DNA from: Nostoc sp. NMS2
GTDB lineage: Bacteria; Cyanobacteriota; Cyanobacteriia; Cyanobacteriales; Nostocaceae
DNA: 64,000 bases
NCBI RefSeq assembly: GCF_017115105.1
Contig: NZ_JABXKH010000137.1
Span: 1 to 64,000, forward strand
Reading direction: 5' to 3'
Shown here: positions 1-9,631 of the stretch, piece by piece
Position numbering within the stretch: the first letter of the stretch is position 1
Layout: each line of letters starts with the position of its first letter
Program-made: the position numbers and the translations under genes
The notes under the pieces: generated by a model
The model's input: only the letters and a program-made list of their open reading frames with translations
What the model was told of the DNA's origin: nothing
Database searches by the model: none

Positions 1-73
1 GAAACTGGTTTGCTAGTTGCTGCTACTGTACCTCATAACAGCTGTAGATGCTGTATACTAACGCAGACCGAAA

Positions 74-106
74 AAAACGGTAGAGCAATAAATACTCTAC
101 CGTTTT
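74..106 (-). terminator. Intrinsic terminator of clpC
   Basis: A perfect 12-bp inverted repeat (74-85 with 95-106, arms AAAACGGTAGAG / CTCTACCGTTTT) encloses a 9-base loop. Read on the minus strand the stem runs into seven T residues. It lies 41 bp past the clpC stop codon, so it is a convincing Rho-independent terminator for that gene. Confidence 0.8.
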
Positions 107-146
107 CTAATTTTCTATTTGAGATTTAAATCCCAAACCCTAAATC

Positions 147-2618
147 TTACTCAACACCTTGGGGTAACAATTCCCGACGCTGTTGAGAACTAACTTGCAC
201 AACGCCATTTTCATCGACATCAACAACGGCAGTATCGCCATCTTTAATGCGACCAGACAGAATTTCTTCTGCTAGGCTATCTTCTAACAGGCGCATAATT
301 GCCCGACGTAATGGCCTTGCGCCGTAGCTGGGACTGTAACCTTCAGTGATCAACCGATCCTTGAAGCGGTCTGTGACTTCTAAGGTGATACCTTTTTCAG
401 TCAGACGACCAAATACTTCCTTGAGCATAATTTCGGCGATTTGGGTCACTTCTGGCTTACTCAACTGACGGAAGACGATAATTTCATCGAGTCGGTTGAG
501 GAACTCTGGACGGAAGTACTGTTTGAGTTCTTCGTTCACCAAAGAGCGAATCCGGTTGTAAGTTGACTCGCTCGCATCTTCTCCGGAGAATTCAAAGCCG
601 ATACCGCTACCGCCTTTTTCAATTACCTTAGAACCAATATTGGAAGTTAAAATCAGCAAGGTGTTCTTGAAGTCCACCGTGCGACCTTTGGCATCAGTTA
701 ACCGACCGTCTTCCAAAATTTGCAGCAGCATGTTGAATACATCGGGGTGTGCTTTTTCGATTTCGTCGAACAACACCACGGTGTAAGGACGCCGCCGCAC
801 GGCTTCGGTTAGCTGACCACCTTCGTTATAGCCAACATAACCTGGAGGGGAACCAATCAGCTTGCTGACGGTGTGACGCTCCATGTATTCGGACATATCT
901 AAGCGGATCATCGCTTCTTCGGAACCGAAGAAGTAAGCAGCTAAGGATTTCGCCAACTCGGTTTTACCTACACCCGTAGGTCCAGAGAAGACAAAGCTAG
1001 CTATGGGTCGATTGGGATTTTTCAAACCGACACGAGCGCGACGAATTGCCCGTGAAACTGCTCTCACAGCTTCATCCTGACCGATTAAACGCTGATGCAA
1101 GGTGTCTTCCATGTGCAGCAGCTTTTCAGATTCAGACTCGGTGAGTTTGTTCACCGGTACCCCAGTCCAGGAAGCGACAATGTGGGCAATGTCTTCTTCT
1201 GTAACTACAGGTTCTTCACCTTCTGTGCCAGTTGCGTTGGTCTTGCTTTGAGCGATCGCTCGGATTTCGGCTTTGATTTCCATTTCGCGATCGCGCAGTT
1301 CCCCAGCTTTGTCAAAGTCTTGAGAGCGCACCGCGTCATCTTTTTCTTTTAATATCTGACGCAGTTCTTTGTCTAACTCTTTGGCTGCGGGTGGCAGTTG
1401 GGAGTTAATCAAGCGCACCCTAGAACCAGCTTCATCAACTAAGTCGATGGCTTTATCTGGGAGGAAGCGATCGCTAATGTAACGGTCTGATAACTTCGCC
1501 GCCGCTACTAATGCTTCGTCGGAGATTTTCAGTTTATGGTGTTGCTCGTAGCGTTCGCGCAGACCATATAAAATTTCAATTGTTTCATCAACTGTAGGTT
1601 CGCCAACCATTACTGGTTGGAAACGCCGCTCTAGGGCTGCATCTCGCTCGATGTGCTTCCGGTATTCATCTAGGGTTGTAGCGCCGATGCACTGCAACTC
1701 ACCCCTAGCCAAAGCTGGCTTGAGGATATTCGCTGCGTCAATAGCACCTTCTGCTGCACCCGCACCAATTAAGGTGTGTACCTCATCAATCACGAGAATG
1801 ACATTACCCGCCGAGCGGATTTCATCCATGATTTTTTTCAAGCGTTCTTCAAATTCACCCCGGTACTTGGTTCCTGCTACGAGCAAACCAATATCCAGTG
1901 TGACGACGCGCTTATCTTCCAGGATGTCAGGGACATCTTTGGTGGCAATGCGTGAAGCTAAACCTTCAGCGATCGCAGTTTTGCCAACTCCTGGTTCCCC
2001 AATCAGCACTGGGTTATTTTTAGTTCGGCGACCCAATATTTGAATCACCCGCTCAATTTCCTTGGCGCGTCCCACCACTGGATCGAGCTTATTGTCGATC
2101 GCCATCTGGGTCAGGTTTGAGCCAAATTCATCCAGAGTCGGGGTTTTTGTGCGCCCGGATGAACCGCCTGGTGAAACTTCGGCAGTTTCTCCCAACATGC
2201 GGATGACTTGGGTTCTTACCTTAGATAGATCCACACCGAGGTTTTCTAGCACCCTGGCTGCGACGCCTTCCCCTTCGCGGATTAGGCCCAACAGCAGATG
2301 CTCGGTGCCAATGTAGTTATGCCCCAGTTGGCGTGCTTCTTCCAAAGAGAGTTCTAGAACTCGCTTTGCCCGTGGCGTAAACGGAATTTCCACGGCAACA
2401 AAGCCTGATCCCCGTCCTATAATTTTTTCAACTTCAATTCGGGCATCTTTGAGATTGACGCCCATTGATTTCAGCACCTTGGCGGCTACACCAGTGCCTT
2501 CGCCAATCAGACCCAAGAGGATCTGCTCGGTTCCGACAAAGTTGTGACCTAAACGGCGGGCCTCTTCTTGGGCCAGCATGATTACCTTAATGGCTTTTTC
2601 TGTGAAGCGTTCAAACAT
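147..2618 (-). CDS. clpC: ATP-dependent Clp protease ATP-binding subunit ClpC
   Basis: Hsp100 AAA+ unfoldase of 823 residues that feeds substrates to the ClpP/ClpR protease; in cyanobacteria this class I protein is essential and constitutively expressed (family knowledge). Two Clp-N repeats occupy roughly residues 1-145. The first AAA module carries Walker A GEPGVGKT and Walker B VILVIDE. A UVR-like coiled middle segment follows near residues 425-460. The second module has GPTGVGKT and VVLFDEIEK. The C-terminal region resembles the usual ClpP-docking end. Length is normal for ClpC and distinct from ClpB, which has a longer middle domain. It is transcribed alone, with an intrinsic terminator just downstream and an AT-rich spacer upstream. 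Confidence 0.97.
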   Translation of the reverse strand: MFERFTEKAIKVIMLAQEEARRLGHNFVGTEQILLGLIGEGTGVAAKVLKSMGVNLKDARIEVEKIIGRGSGFVAVEIPFTPRAKRVLELSLEEARQLGHNYIGTEHLLLGLIREGEGVAARVLENLGVDLSKVRTQVIRMLGETAEVSPGGSSGRTKTPTLDEFGSNLTQMAIDNKLDPVVGRAKEIERVIQILGRRTKNNPVLIGEPGVGKTAIAEGLASRIATKDVPDILEDKRVVTLDIGLLVAGTKYRGEFEERLKKIMDEIRSAGNVILVIDEVHTLIGAGAAEGAIDAANILKPALARGELQCIGATTLDEYRKHIERDAALERRFQPVMVGEPTVDETIEILYGLRERYEQHHKLKISDEALVAAAKLSDRYISDRFLPDKAIDLVDEAGSRVRLINSQLPPAAKELDKELRQILKEKDDAVRSQDFDKAGELRDREMEIKAEIRAIAQSKTNATGTEGEEPVVTEEDIAHIVASWTGVPVNKLTESESEKLLHMEDTLHQRLIGQDEAVRAVSRAIRRARVGLKNPNRPIASFVFSGPTGVGKTELAKSLAAYFFGSEEAMIRLDMSEYMERHTVSKLIGSPPGYVGYNEGGQLTEAVRRRPYTVVLFDEIEKAHPDVFNMLLQILEDGRLTDAKGRTVDFKNTLLILTSNIGSKVIEKGGSGIGFEFSGEDASESTYNRIRSLVNEELKQYFRPEFLNRLDEIIVFRQLSKPEVTQIAEIMLKEVFGRLTEKGITLEVTDRFKDRLITEGYSPSYGARPLRRAIMRLLEDSLAEEILSGRIKDGDTAVVDVDENGVVQVSSQQRRELLPQGVE

Positions 2619-3027
2619 GGCATTTTTCCCATCACCTGCGGTCGTGCCGGTATGCTGATTTTAGCACAGGCAAAGCTTTTGGATGCCTGTATAACAGATT
2701 ATAGACATCCTGAAGCTATGACTTGGGTTGATGGGCTAATTGTTAACTATTGACTACTTTTATGTGGCTAGTGTACTGAGGAGCTTTAGTTCACCAGCGT
2801 TTTTGGGATTTATTACAAATAGCTGACTGCTTAGATTAGGGGTTTCTTTACTCAATTCCAAACATTTATATTTAACATATATCTTTTTTAATATCAAGCA
2901 AAAATATTTTATATATTTTTTACTTATAAAAATCATTTTTCATATAAAATATTTAAATAAATTTAGTCGCAGCAAAGTTACATTTTTTTGCTGAAGCTGA
3001 TCCCAAGCCCTAATTAGGAATTACGAA
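2619..3027. other. AT-rich intergenic region upstream of clpC
   Basis: No gene is supported here. The segment between clpC and the 3' end of rimI has a strongly AT-rich core (about 2866-2966) made mostly of A/T runs. It must contain the clpC promoter, but no clear -35/-10 pair could be fixed by eye. Confidence 0.5.
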
Positions 3028-3579
3028 TTAGTTTAAAAGCAAGTGCCAAGAGGATTTGCGAAGGCGATCGCTGATTGTAGAATACCACTGGTCTAAAGTT
3101 GCTGGAAATTTGGAGTGTTGTAAATCTGGGAGCCAAAGGATTAGCGCATCTTCACCGTTATCTTGGTAGTAACCCCGCCGCCGTCCGGCTGTTTTGAAGC
3201 CAAATTTTTGATATAAAGATATTGCCGCCAAGTTAGAAGCCCGGACTTCGAGGGTAGCTCGCTCCATTCCGCGATCGCAAGCTGTCTTAATGAGTGAATA
3301 TAGTAAAGCCGCACCCAAACCTTGACGGTGATATTGGGGATGAACCGCCAAAATTGTAATGTGGGCTTCCTCTAAAATTGACCAAAAGCAACCCATTCCT
3401 AACAAACTGATGTTGGAGAAAGGGGAAAATAAACCGAGTAAATCGCTGTTGGGACTATCTAATTCACGTTTGTAGCCCTCCAGAGTCCAAAGTCCGCCAA
3501 AACATGCTTGATCTAGTTCCAGAATTGCACTGAGATTATCTGGTGTCAGTAATTTAATTTCTAAGTCTAATAAGATCAC
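3028..3579 (-). CDS. rimI: Ribosomal protein alanine N-acetyltransferase RimI
   Basis: GNAT-fold acetyltransferase of 183 residues. The acetyl-CoA binding motif is visible as HPQYHRQGLGAALL around residues 97-110, followed by the usual LEVRASN and YQKFGF segments (about residues 129-148) found in RimI. RimI acetylates the N-terminal alanine of ribosomal protein S18. The length is slightly above the usual 150-165 because of a C-terminal tail after the conserved tyrosine region. It stands alone, divergent from lysA and separated from it by about 155 bp. The exact substrate is inferred from the family. Confidence 0.88.
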   Translation of the reverse strand: MILLDLEIKLLTPDNLSAILELDQACFGGLWTLEGYKRELDSPNSDLLGLFSPFSNISLLGMGCFWSILEEAHITILAVHPQYHRQGLGAALLYSLIKTACDRGMERATLEVRASNLAAISLYQKFGFKTAGRRRGYYQDNGEDALILWLPDLQHSKFPATLDQWYSTISDRLRKSSWHLLLN

Positions 3580-3735
3580 ATTTATTGAATAAGATTACAA
3601 ACCCTTTTTGACATCAGACCCCTCAAATCAAAGCCGTCCTTCTAAGACAGGGCTTTAGACCCAGCTTTTCGGTAAACTGGGAATCGGGCGACGAACTCAA
3701 AGCCCATAATTTGAACAAGGACAACTTTTATATTT

Positions 3736-5226
3736 ATGGTATCGACTCACCCCACTGGGGTTCAACATTCTGGAAGTCAATATTTACCTAAAAGGCGCGA
3801 CACTAACCTGAATCCCTCGCCTAATCAGGAACTTTTACCTCTAACTGCTAGAGTTCATAATCATGACTCCCTAGAAATTGGTGGATGTGATGTCACAACC
3901 CTAGTTAAGCAATTTGGTTCACCTTTATATATTTTAGATGAAGAAACCCTGCGTTCAGCTTGTCAGCAATACCGAGATGCTTTCAAGCAATACTACAAGG
4001 GCGAATCTCAAGTATTGTACGCCTCAAAAGCTTGGAATTGTTTAGCAGTTTGTGCGATCGCTGCGTCTGAAGGATTAGGAATCGATGTAGTTTCTGGGGG
4101 TGAACTTTACACCGCCCTACAAGCGGGTGTTAATCCCAATAAAATTTACCTCCACGGCAATAATAAATCTCGTGAAGAACTAGTTTTAGCGATCGAGTCT
4201 GGTGTCACCATTGTGGCGGATAACTGGTATGAGTTGCGTACCCTTGTGGAAATAGCAGGGGAGCAGGGGAGCATACTTCGACTACGCTCAGTAACCGGGG
4301 GAGATGGGGGAGATGGGGGAGATGAGGGAGCAGGGGGAGAAAATTTTACCTCATCCCCTCTTCCCATCCGCATCATGCTACGGCTAACTCCCGGTATCGA
4401 GTGTCACACTCACGAATATATTCGCACGGGACACTTAGATAGCAAGTTTGGCTTTGATCCCAACGATTTAGATGAGGTGTTTTTGTTTGTCAGTCAACAA
4501 ACAGCCCTTAATTGCGTGGGGGTACACGCTCATATTGGTTCCCAAATTTTTGAGCGCCAACCCCATCAAGATTTGGCTGCTGTCATGGTGCAATGGCTAC
4601 GGGATGCCGGAAAGTATGGTTTAAATATTACAGAGTTAAATGTTGGTGGCGGTTTGGGGATTAAGTATACAGAATCAGATGATCCCCCCAGCATTGAAGA
4701 GTGGGTGAAGGCAATTTGTGAAGTTGTTCAAGAAGCCTGTGCGGTCGAAAATCTGCCTTTACCGAAATTACTGAGTGAACCAGGGCGATCGCTAATTGCC
4801 ACAGCTTGCGTCACTGCTTATACTATTGGTTCATCCAAAGTTATTCCAGAAATTCGTACCTACGTAGCGATCGATGGGGGAATGTCTGATAATCCTCGCC
4901 CGATTACTTACCAATCAGTTTACCGGGCAGTAGTTGCCAATAAAATGTCTTCACCTTTAACTCAAACAGTCACAATTGCTGGTAAACATTGTGAATCAGG
5001 AGATATTCTGATTAAAAATGCACTACTCCCAAAGACTGAACCAGGAGATATTCTCGTAGTTATGGGAACTGGTGCGTACAATTACAGTATGGCATCTAAC
5101 TACAACCGCTTGCCCCGACCAGCAGCAGTTGTGGTGGCAAATGGCGAAGCAAATTTAATTTTGCAACGTGAAACTTATCAAGACTTAATTCGACAAGATA
5201 GCCTACCAGAAAGGCTGAAAATTTAG
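3736..5226 (+). CDS. lysA: Diaminopimelate decarboxylase
   Basis: Fold-type III PLP enzyme of 496 residues that decarboxylates meso-diaminopimelate to lysine, the last step of lysine synthesis. The PLP lysine is K98 in YASKAWNC. HIGSQIF, GGGLGIKY, EPGRSL and CESGDIL, which form the cofactor and substrate sites, are all present. Residues about 175-211 are unusual: a Gly/Asp/Glu-rich stretch (TGGDGGDGGDEGAGGE) encoded by GGGGGAGAT-type tandem repeats next to a CTTCGACTACGCTCAGTA short repeat. The insert keeps the reading frame and replaces what is normally a short link between two strands of the barrel. The first 30 residues are a variable tail, so a later start is possible, but ATG at 3736 is the first. 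Confidence 0.95.
   Translation: MVSTHPTGVQHSGSQYLPKRRDTNLNPSPNQELLPLTARVHNHDSLEIGGCDVTTLVKQFGSPLYILDEETLRSACQQYRDAFKQYYKGESQVLYASKAWNCLAVCAIAASEGLGIDVVSGGELYTALQAGVNPNKIYLHGNNKSREELVLAIESGVTIVADNWYELRTLVEIAGEQGSILRLRSVTGGDGGDGGDEGAGGENFTSSPLPIRIMLRLTPGIECHTHEYIRTGHLDSKFGFDPNDLDEVFLFVSQQTALNCVGVHAHIGSQIFERQPHQDLAAVMVQWLRDAGKYGLNITELNVGGGLGIKYTESDDPPSIEEWVKAICEVVQEACAVENLPLPKLLSEPGRSLIATACVTAYTIGSSKVIPEIRTYVAIDGGMSDNPRPITYQSVYRAVVANKMSSPLTQTVTIAGKHCESGDILIKNALLPKTEPGDILVVMGTGAYNYSMASNYNRLPRPAAVVVANGEANLILQRETYQDLIRQDSLPERLKI
4258..4370 (+). repeat. In-frame short tandem repeat insert in lysA
   Basis: This segment combines a CTTCGACTACGCTCAGTA element (relatives at about 31620 and 34225) with GGGGGAGAT tandem units. 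It is G-rich, unlike the flanking coding sequence, and encodes the low-complexity stretch of LysA. The same GGGGGAGAT/GAAGGGGGA type of repeat is in the TamB gene near 53990. Confidence 0.7.
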
Positions 5227-5228
5227 TT

Positions 5229-5305
5229 ATTTGTCCTTAGTCATTAGTCATTGGTCATTAGTCATTTGCAAATGACAAAGGACAAATGACTAATGACCAA
5301 CCGTA
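5229..5305. repeat. GTCATTAGTCATT-type heptamer repeat forming a long hairpin
   Basis: Tandem TCATTAG/TCATTGG heptamers are followed by their reverse complement (ATGACTAATGACC), so the spacer between lysA and cdaA can fold into a long stem. It may attenuate read-through from lysA. Related heptamers occur at 20399-20440 and 48355-48417. Confidence 0.65.
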
Positions 5306-5335
5306 AATTAGAGGCAAAAGTGTAATCCAGATGTC

Positions 5336-6259
5336 ATGAGAGATTGGTGGAAGCAATGGCTGATAAACCTGGGGTGGTCACAGTCCTTGCTACTTGGGAC
5401 TCTGGATATTGTGTTAGTGCTGGCGCTGACGTACATGATACTAGTTATTATTAGTGAGCGCCGAACACTGTGGATGGTGCGGGGATTCATTATCTTAATG
5501 CTAGCCTCAGCACTAAGTGGCAGATTAGGACTACCTCTGCTAAGTTTTGTGCTAGAAAAGTTGGTGATTGGTTGTGCTGTAGCGATGGCAGTTGCTTTAC
5601 AGTCAGAGTTTCGGCGGTTTTTGGAGCAATTGGGGCGTGGCGAATTCCGCCAGTTGTTTCAACCCGATCGGCTGGCAATCCCCAAATCTGATAGTGTAAT
5701 TGATGAAATTGTTGAGGCTGTTAAAGAATTGTCAAAAAACCGGATTGGAGCTTTACTAATTGTGGAAACCACAGGGCCAATTGATGAGCGAGATTTTTCT
5801 GTGCCAGGAGTAAAGCTAAATGCGGAGGTTTCTAAAGAACTAATCCAGACAATTTTTCAGCCAAAAACTTTGTTACACGATGGAGCGACATTAATCCGTG
5901 GCTCACGGATCGTATCATCGGGTATAATTTTGCCACTTTCGGGACGCACAGCCTCGCGCCAGTTGGGAACACGCCACCGGGCGGCAATGGGAATTACTGA
6001 GCGGGTCGAAAATTGCATTTGTGTCGTCGTATCTGAAGAAACGGGTTCCATTTCTTTAGCGGAACGGGGAACCCTAAATAGACCACTGACGATTAAGAAA
6101 CTAAAAGAGTCATTAGAGGCTCTTTTGTCACCAACCGTGGATAGGGAAGCTGTTGCTCCTGGTCTGTTGAGTTTTGTTCGTCAGATAGGTGGGAAGACAC
6201 TAGCACTGGTTTCACGTTTACTCGGATTACCATCGACCGCTTCTCGAGATAAAAAATGA
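5336..6259 (+). CDS. cdaA: Diadenylate cyclase CdaA (c-di-AMP synthase)
   Basis: Membrane-anchored diadenylate cyclase of 307 residues that condenses two ATP into the second messenger c-di-AMP. The N-terminus holds three hydrophobic segments (about residues 16-38, 49-66 and 70-90), as in CdaA/YbbP. The catalytic DisA_N domain follows, with the metal/nucleotide motif DGA at residues 182-184 and RHR at 213-215. Its stop codon overlaps the start of uppS (ATGA), so the two are translationally coupled. The pairing of lysA, cdaA and uppS is common in cyanobacteria (family knowledge). The 54-residue tail after the conserved core is typical. Confidence 0.95.
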   Translation: MRDWWKQWLINLGWSQSLLLGTLDIVLVLALTYMILVIISERRTLWMVRGFIILMLASALSGRLGLPLLSFVLEKLVIGCAVAMAVALQSEFRRFLEQLGRGEFRQLFQPDRLAIPKSDSVIDEIVEAVKELSKNRIGALLIVETTGPIDERDFSVPGVKLNAEVSKELIQTIFQPKTLLHDGATLIRGSRIVSSGIILPLSGRTASRQLGTRHRAAMGITERVENCICVVVSEETGSISLAERGTLNRPLTIKKLKESLEALLSPTVDREAVAPGLLSFVRQIGGKTLALVSRLLGLPSTASRDKK

Positions 6260-7005
6260 CAGCACAACAAACTAAACTGCAAGATTTGCCTACTGACTTA
6301 AAACGAGAACTTTTGCCGCAGCACGTTGCGGTGATTATGGATGGTAATGGTCGATGGGCTAAACGTCAGGGTCTACCCCGAATTATGGGTCATAAGCGAG
6401 GGGTAGATGCTCTTAAGGATTTACTTCGCTGTTGTCAGGATTGGGGAATTCAGGCGCTGACAGCTTATGCTTTCTCGACAGAGAACTGGAAAAGACCGCA
6501 GGAAGAAGTGGATTTTTTGATGACTCTGTTTCAAAGAGTTTTGCGTCAAGAACTGCGGGAAATGGTCGAAGAGAATGTTCAAATTAAGTTTGTAGGGAAT
6601 TTGCAAGACTTGCCACGATCGCTCCAACAAGAAATTTCCCGTTCAATGGAAGAAACTAAGAATAATCGCGGTATTCGGTTTTCAGTAGCTACTAATTATG
6701 GCGGACGGCAAGAAATTTTACAAGCATGTCAGGCGATCGCAAAACTTGTCCAGCAAGGTTTGCTACAACCCGATGAAATTAATCAGCAGGTCTTTGAGGG
6801 CCACTTGTACACAGCCGGAATTACTGACCCAGATTTGTTAATTCGCACCAGTGGAGAAATGCGCCTCTCAAATTTTCTTCTCTGGCAAATGGCTTATGGA
6901 GAAATTTATATTACTGATGCTCTCTGGCCCGATTTTGACCGGGCCGAGTTTCACCGCGCCTTGTGTGCCTACCAGCAACGGGAGCGGCGGTTTGGGAAAG
7001 TTTAA
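6256..7005 (+). CDS. uppS: Isoprenyl transferase (undecaprenyl diphosphate synthase)
   Basis: Cis-prenyltransferase of 249 residues that extends farnesyl diphosphate with isopentenyl units to make the lipid carrier for peptidoglycan and polysaccharide synthesis. Visible signatures are [16 protein letters not shown] with catalytic D29, GHKRG (H46), STENWKRP and the C-terminal [20 protein letters not shown]. Length is normal. The start overlaps the cdaA stop by 4 bp. The cell-envelope role fits with c-di-AMP control of envelope and turgor, which is inference. Confidence 0.96.
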   Translation: MTAQQTKLQDLPTDLKRELLPQHVAVIMDGNGRWAKRQGLPRIMGHKRGVDALKDLLRCCQDWGIQALTAYAFSTENWKRPQEEVDFLMTLFQRVLRQELREMVEENVQIKFVGNLQDLPRSLQQEISRSMEETKNNRGIRFSVATNYGGRQEILQACQAIAKLVQQGLLQPDEINQQVFEGHLYTAGITDPDLLIRTSGEMRLSNFLLWQMAYGEIYITDALWPDFDRAEFHRALCAYQQRERRFGKV

Positions 7006-7085
7006 ATTTACAATCAAACCCAACAGCCAATTTCGGACTCAGTGGGTTGGGTGGAGATGACCACGAGGCTTGTTAACAAGGAGGA

Positions 7086-7220
7086 TCAGCAATCAGAGTC
7101 GTGGAATAGGGCTTTGATATCTCGATAGCCACTGACAACACGAAAAATCTCCACATCTTGTCCTATGGGCATGTAGAGGATGAGGTAATCGCTTTTGTCA
7201 GCTACACCTACTTTAGAAGA
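7086..7220 (-). pseudogene. Relic of a RelE/ParE-family toxin
   Basis: A 44-codon open stretch on the minus strand ends at a TGA and lacks any upstream start, because a TAA lies immediately before it at 7221-7223. It reads VADKSDYLILYMPIGQDVEI then FRVVSGYRDIKALF, which matches the last two beta strands of RelE/ParE-type toxins. The N-terminal half and the cognate antitoxin are gone, and a GAGCTTGCCGAAGTG-type short repeat follows at 7240-7260. It is a dead remnant of a type II toxin-antitoxin locus. Confidence 0.65.
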
Positions 7221-7303
7221 TTAGCGATGCCTACGGTGGTCACTGAGCTTGCCGAAGTGCGGTAAACTACGCACTTTGTTGGTGAATTGTACTCAGCACT
7301 TCC

Positions 7304-7576
7304 TTATGGGCCAGAAAACACAGCTTGTTCTACATCATCCCGACTGAGAGAATATTTGAATGACCGTTGGATATCTTGTCCATTTTCCCCAGATTGGACA
7401 TATCGCACAACAATTTGCTCAACGTCGAGCCATAGTTCAGCTTGCCAACTAGGCCGTTGCACATGCCAGCAATGCCTCTGTGTTTCGTCTTGTTTACAAC
7501 CTTGGTCTTTTAGCCACTGTTCAATTTGTGGCAGAGGATGATTATATAAGGGCGTATCAGAGGGAAGAAGAGGCAT
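7304..7576 (-). CDS. DUF3143 domain protein
   Basis: Small soluble protein of 90 residues of a family largely restricted to cyanobacteria and plastid-bearing organisms. The conserved pattern is seen throughout: DTPLYNHPLPQIEQWL near the start, HCWHVQRPSWQAELWLD in the middle and DIQRSFKYSLSRDDVEQAVF at the end. Function is unknown. It sits 31 bp downstream of a membrane J-domain gene on the same strand and may be cotranscribed with it; that association is inference from spacing. Confidence 0.8.
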   Translation of the reverse strand: MPLLPSDTPLYNHPLPQIEQWLKDQGCKQDETQRHCWHVQRPSWQAELWLDVEQIVVRYVQSGENGQDIQRSFKYSLSRDDVEQAVFSGP

Positions 7577-7607
7577 AGGAATTTTGGATTTTGGATTAGG
7601 AAATTTT

Positions 7608-8174
7608 TTAATTTTTAATTACCATAAGGGTAATTAGTTGCGATACATAGTTAATTTGCTGTTGTACTGATGGAGTTGACTGTAGCAAACGGGTTTGAAA
7701 AGCAGCATCACCACGAGTTAAACCAATGGCAACTGCTAATAACAGACAACCTACAAATGTTAACATCAGCATAAATAAAGCAAAAATTTCGCCAGATGAT
7801 AAGGGGCGATCGCTAGCATCGAGGTAAGCTGACTTTGACCAGTCATGAGAACGCGATCCGGGATGATTCAAGTCAGGGGGTGGTTGAATCACTCCAAACC
7901 GGGAATAGCCAATTTTTAAATCGTAGCCGAAGCGCCGTTCTGGATGGCTAAGAGTGGCGTAGGCTTCGTTGATTTGCTGAAATTTGGAAGTGGCGATCGC
8001 AGTCGGCAAGTCTGTAGTATCAGGATGATAGCGTTTGCTCAGTTCCCGATAAGCGCGACGAATATCGATTACCGATGCCGAGGGATGCAGTCCTAGCAGG
8101 GAGTAATAAGTTGGTTTACTGCTTTGTGGCATTGCCCCATTGTGATTCACGGCTGTTTGAGTCACTTTGCTCAA
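7608..8174 (-). CDS. Membrane-anchored J-domain protein
   Basis: Protein of 188 residues with an N-terminal J domain (about residues 21-88) carrying the HPD tripeptide at 50-52 that stimulates DnaK ATPase. A single hydrophobic segment lies at about residues 129-152, so the J domain is predicted to be tethered to a membrane. There is no Gly/Phe region, zinc finger or substrate-binding domain, placing it among type III J-proteins. An internal Met (residue 15, MPQSSKPTYY) could be the real start, because the 14 residues before it look unconserved. It probably shares a transcript with the DUF3143 gene downstream. Confidence 0.85.
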   Translation of the reverse strand: MSKVTQTAVNHNGAMPQSSKPTYYSLLGLHPSASVIDIRRAYRELSKRYHPDTTDLPTAIATSKFQQINEAYATLSHPERRFGYDLKIGYSRFGVIQPPPDLNHPGSRSHDWSKSAYLDASDRPLSSGEIFALFMLMLTFVGCLLLAVAIGLTRGDAAFQTRLLQSTPSVQQQINYVSQLITLMVIKN

Positions 8175-8237
8175 AGATATTTTTTATATTTTAAATCCTT
8201 TGTGAATTGGAATTTGGCTAACAGCGATTCTCTATGA

Positions 8238-8354
8238 GGGGAGCATCCCAATGCAAGCTTAAATCTTTTCCCTCACCCCCAGCCCCTCTCCCATCTTTGG
8301 GAGAGGGGCTGGGGGTGAGGGCTATCAAGGTTTTTGCACATTTGGGATGCTCCC
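8238..8354. mobile_element. MITE-like element with GGGAGCATCCCA ends
   Basis: About 116 bp bounded by perfect 12-bp inverted repeats (GGGAGCATCCCA at 8239-8250, its complement at 8343-8354). Inside is a long hairpin (about 8270-8321) of the CCCTCACCCCCAGCCCC type. The same 12-bp termini bound another element at 59537-59696. No coding capacity; a non-autonomous element is inferred. Confidence 0.6.
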
Positions 8355-8700
8355 GTCTATTAGTCGATTTCGGATTTCTACTTAAGCAGCGCGAGATATT
8401 GAGGATACATGGATATTTTGGACTAATATTTGATTTTTGAAATCCGCGCAACAAATCTGCTCGGTCGTGGTTTACCCAATTCCTTAACGGACAATTTTTC
8501 CGTTTCGGCACAGTGAACCCCTTTCACGGTATTTTGTCTCCCCGCAAGGCATCTACTTTTTTAAAAAAATGTGAACCTGAATCTGGAACCCTACAAAGTT
8601 GTTTTGTAGTTATTTACATTCCTCGATGAAAATCCACCTCAACCTGTCCTTATAGATAAGACATAACTCTTGTACTTTTATTTCCACCTACTCTAGGATC
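8355..8700. other. Spacer upstream of the haem-sensor gene
   Basis: No gene is supported. The stretch lies between the MITE-like element and the start of the Tll0287-like gene. Weak dyads are visible (for example CTACAAAGTTGTTTTGTAG at about 8592-8610), but no promoter could be assigned with confidence. Confidence 0.4.
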
Positions 8701-9600
8701 ATGTTAAAAAACTTAAAACTGAGACAAAAATTTACAATTTTGCTACTCGTAATTCTTGTAGTAGGTATGAGTTCAAGTGGGTTAGCTCTTTCTGCATTGC
8801 TGAGGCAGAATGCGACAAATGAAATAGCCTCAAGAGCTTTAACACTCATTGACACAATGACTTCTATACGTGAGTACACACTTATCCAAATCTATCCAGA
8901 ACTCTCTTTGAAACTGGAAGAGAAGTTTCTGCCCCAAGTTGTATCCGCATACTCAGCACGAGAAGTTTTTGAAATTCTACGAAAAAAACCAGAATATCGG
9001 GACTTCTTTTATAAAGAAGCAGCAACAAATCCTACAAATCTTCGGGATAAAGCTGATAGTTTTGAAGCAAACATTTTAGAGCGTTTTAGAAAAGAAAAAG
9101 ATTTAAAACAGGTGAATGGATTTCGCTCACTTCCTAGTGGCGAAATATTTTACATTTCCCGTCCGCTATCAATTAGCCAAAAAGCTTGTCTTCAGTGTCA
9201 TAATACTCCTGAGACTGCTCCAAAAACTATGATTGACCTTTTTGGAGCAGTCAATGGATTTGGTTGGCACTTAAATGAAATTGTAGCAGCTCAATTTGTG
9301 TCTCTACCAGCAAGTAAAATCATCGAAAAAGCTCATCAATCCTCTTTATTAATAATAGGACTTGTCTCTGCTATTTTTATAGTGGTAATCCTTTTGGTTA
9401 ATATCTTTTTGAATCGACAAGTTATTCTTCCTCTTAAGCGGATAACTCGTATTGCTGAAGAAGTGAGTACAGGACATTTAGAAGTTGACTTTGAGCAGGT
9501 TTCTAATGATGAAATTGGGAATCTTGTCAAAGCTTTTAGACGAATGAAATTAAGTTTAGAAATGGCAATGAAAAGAATTAGGTCTCATACCAATTCTTGA
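8701..9600 (+). CDS. Tll0287-like (DUF3365) haem-binding sensor with HAMP domain
   Basis: Membrane sensor of 299 residues. A transmembrane segment at about residues 11-33 is followed by an extracytoplasmic Tll0287-like domain containing a c-type haem attachment motif CLQCH at residues 163-167. A second membrane span at about 213-237 leads into a HAMP domain (about 237-290). The protein then ends, with no kinase, cyclase or methyl-accepting module. It could act as a stand-alone redox or gas sensor signalling in trans, or be the truncated front half of a kinase; nothing homologous to a kinase is seen in the 324 bp downstream. Haem attachment is inferred from the motif and family structure. Confidence 0.82.
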   Translation: MLKNLKLRQKFTILLLVILVVGMSSSGLALSALLRQNATNEIASRALTLIDTMTSIREYTLIQIYPELSLKLEEKFLPQVVSAYSAREVFEILRKKPEYRDFFYKEAATNPTNLRDKADSFEANILERFRKEKDLKQVNGFRSLPSGEIFYISRPLSISQKACLQCHNTPETAPKTMIDLFGAVNGFGWHLNEIVAAQFVSLPASKIIEKAHQSSLLIIGLVSAIFIVVILLVNIFLNRQVILPLKRITRIAEEVSTGHLEVDFEQVSNDEIGNLVKAFRRMKLSLEMAMKRIRSHTNS

Positions 9601-9631
9601 TGAAGCTGCGCTAAATATTATCATTTTTTTC

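Noticed and set aside
1651-2043. 130-residue open frame antisense to clpC
   Set aside because: Shadow of the well-supported clpC coding frame; no homology or start signals.
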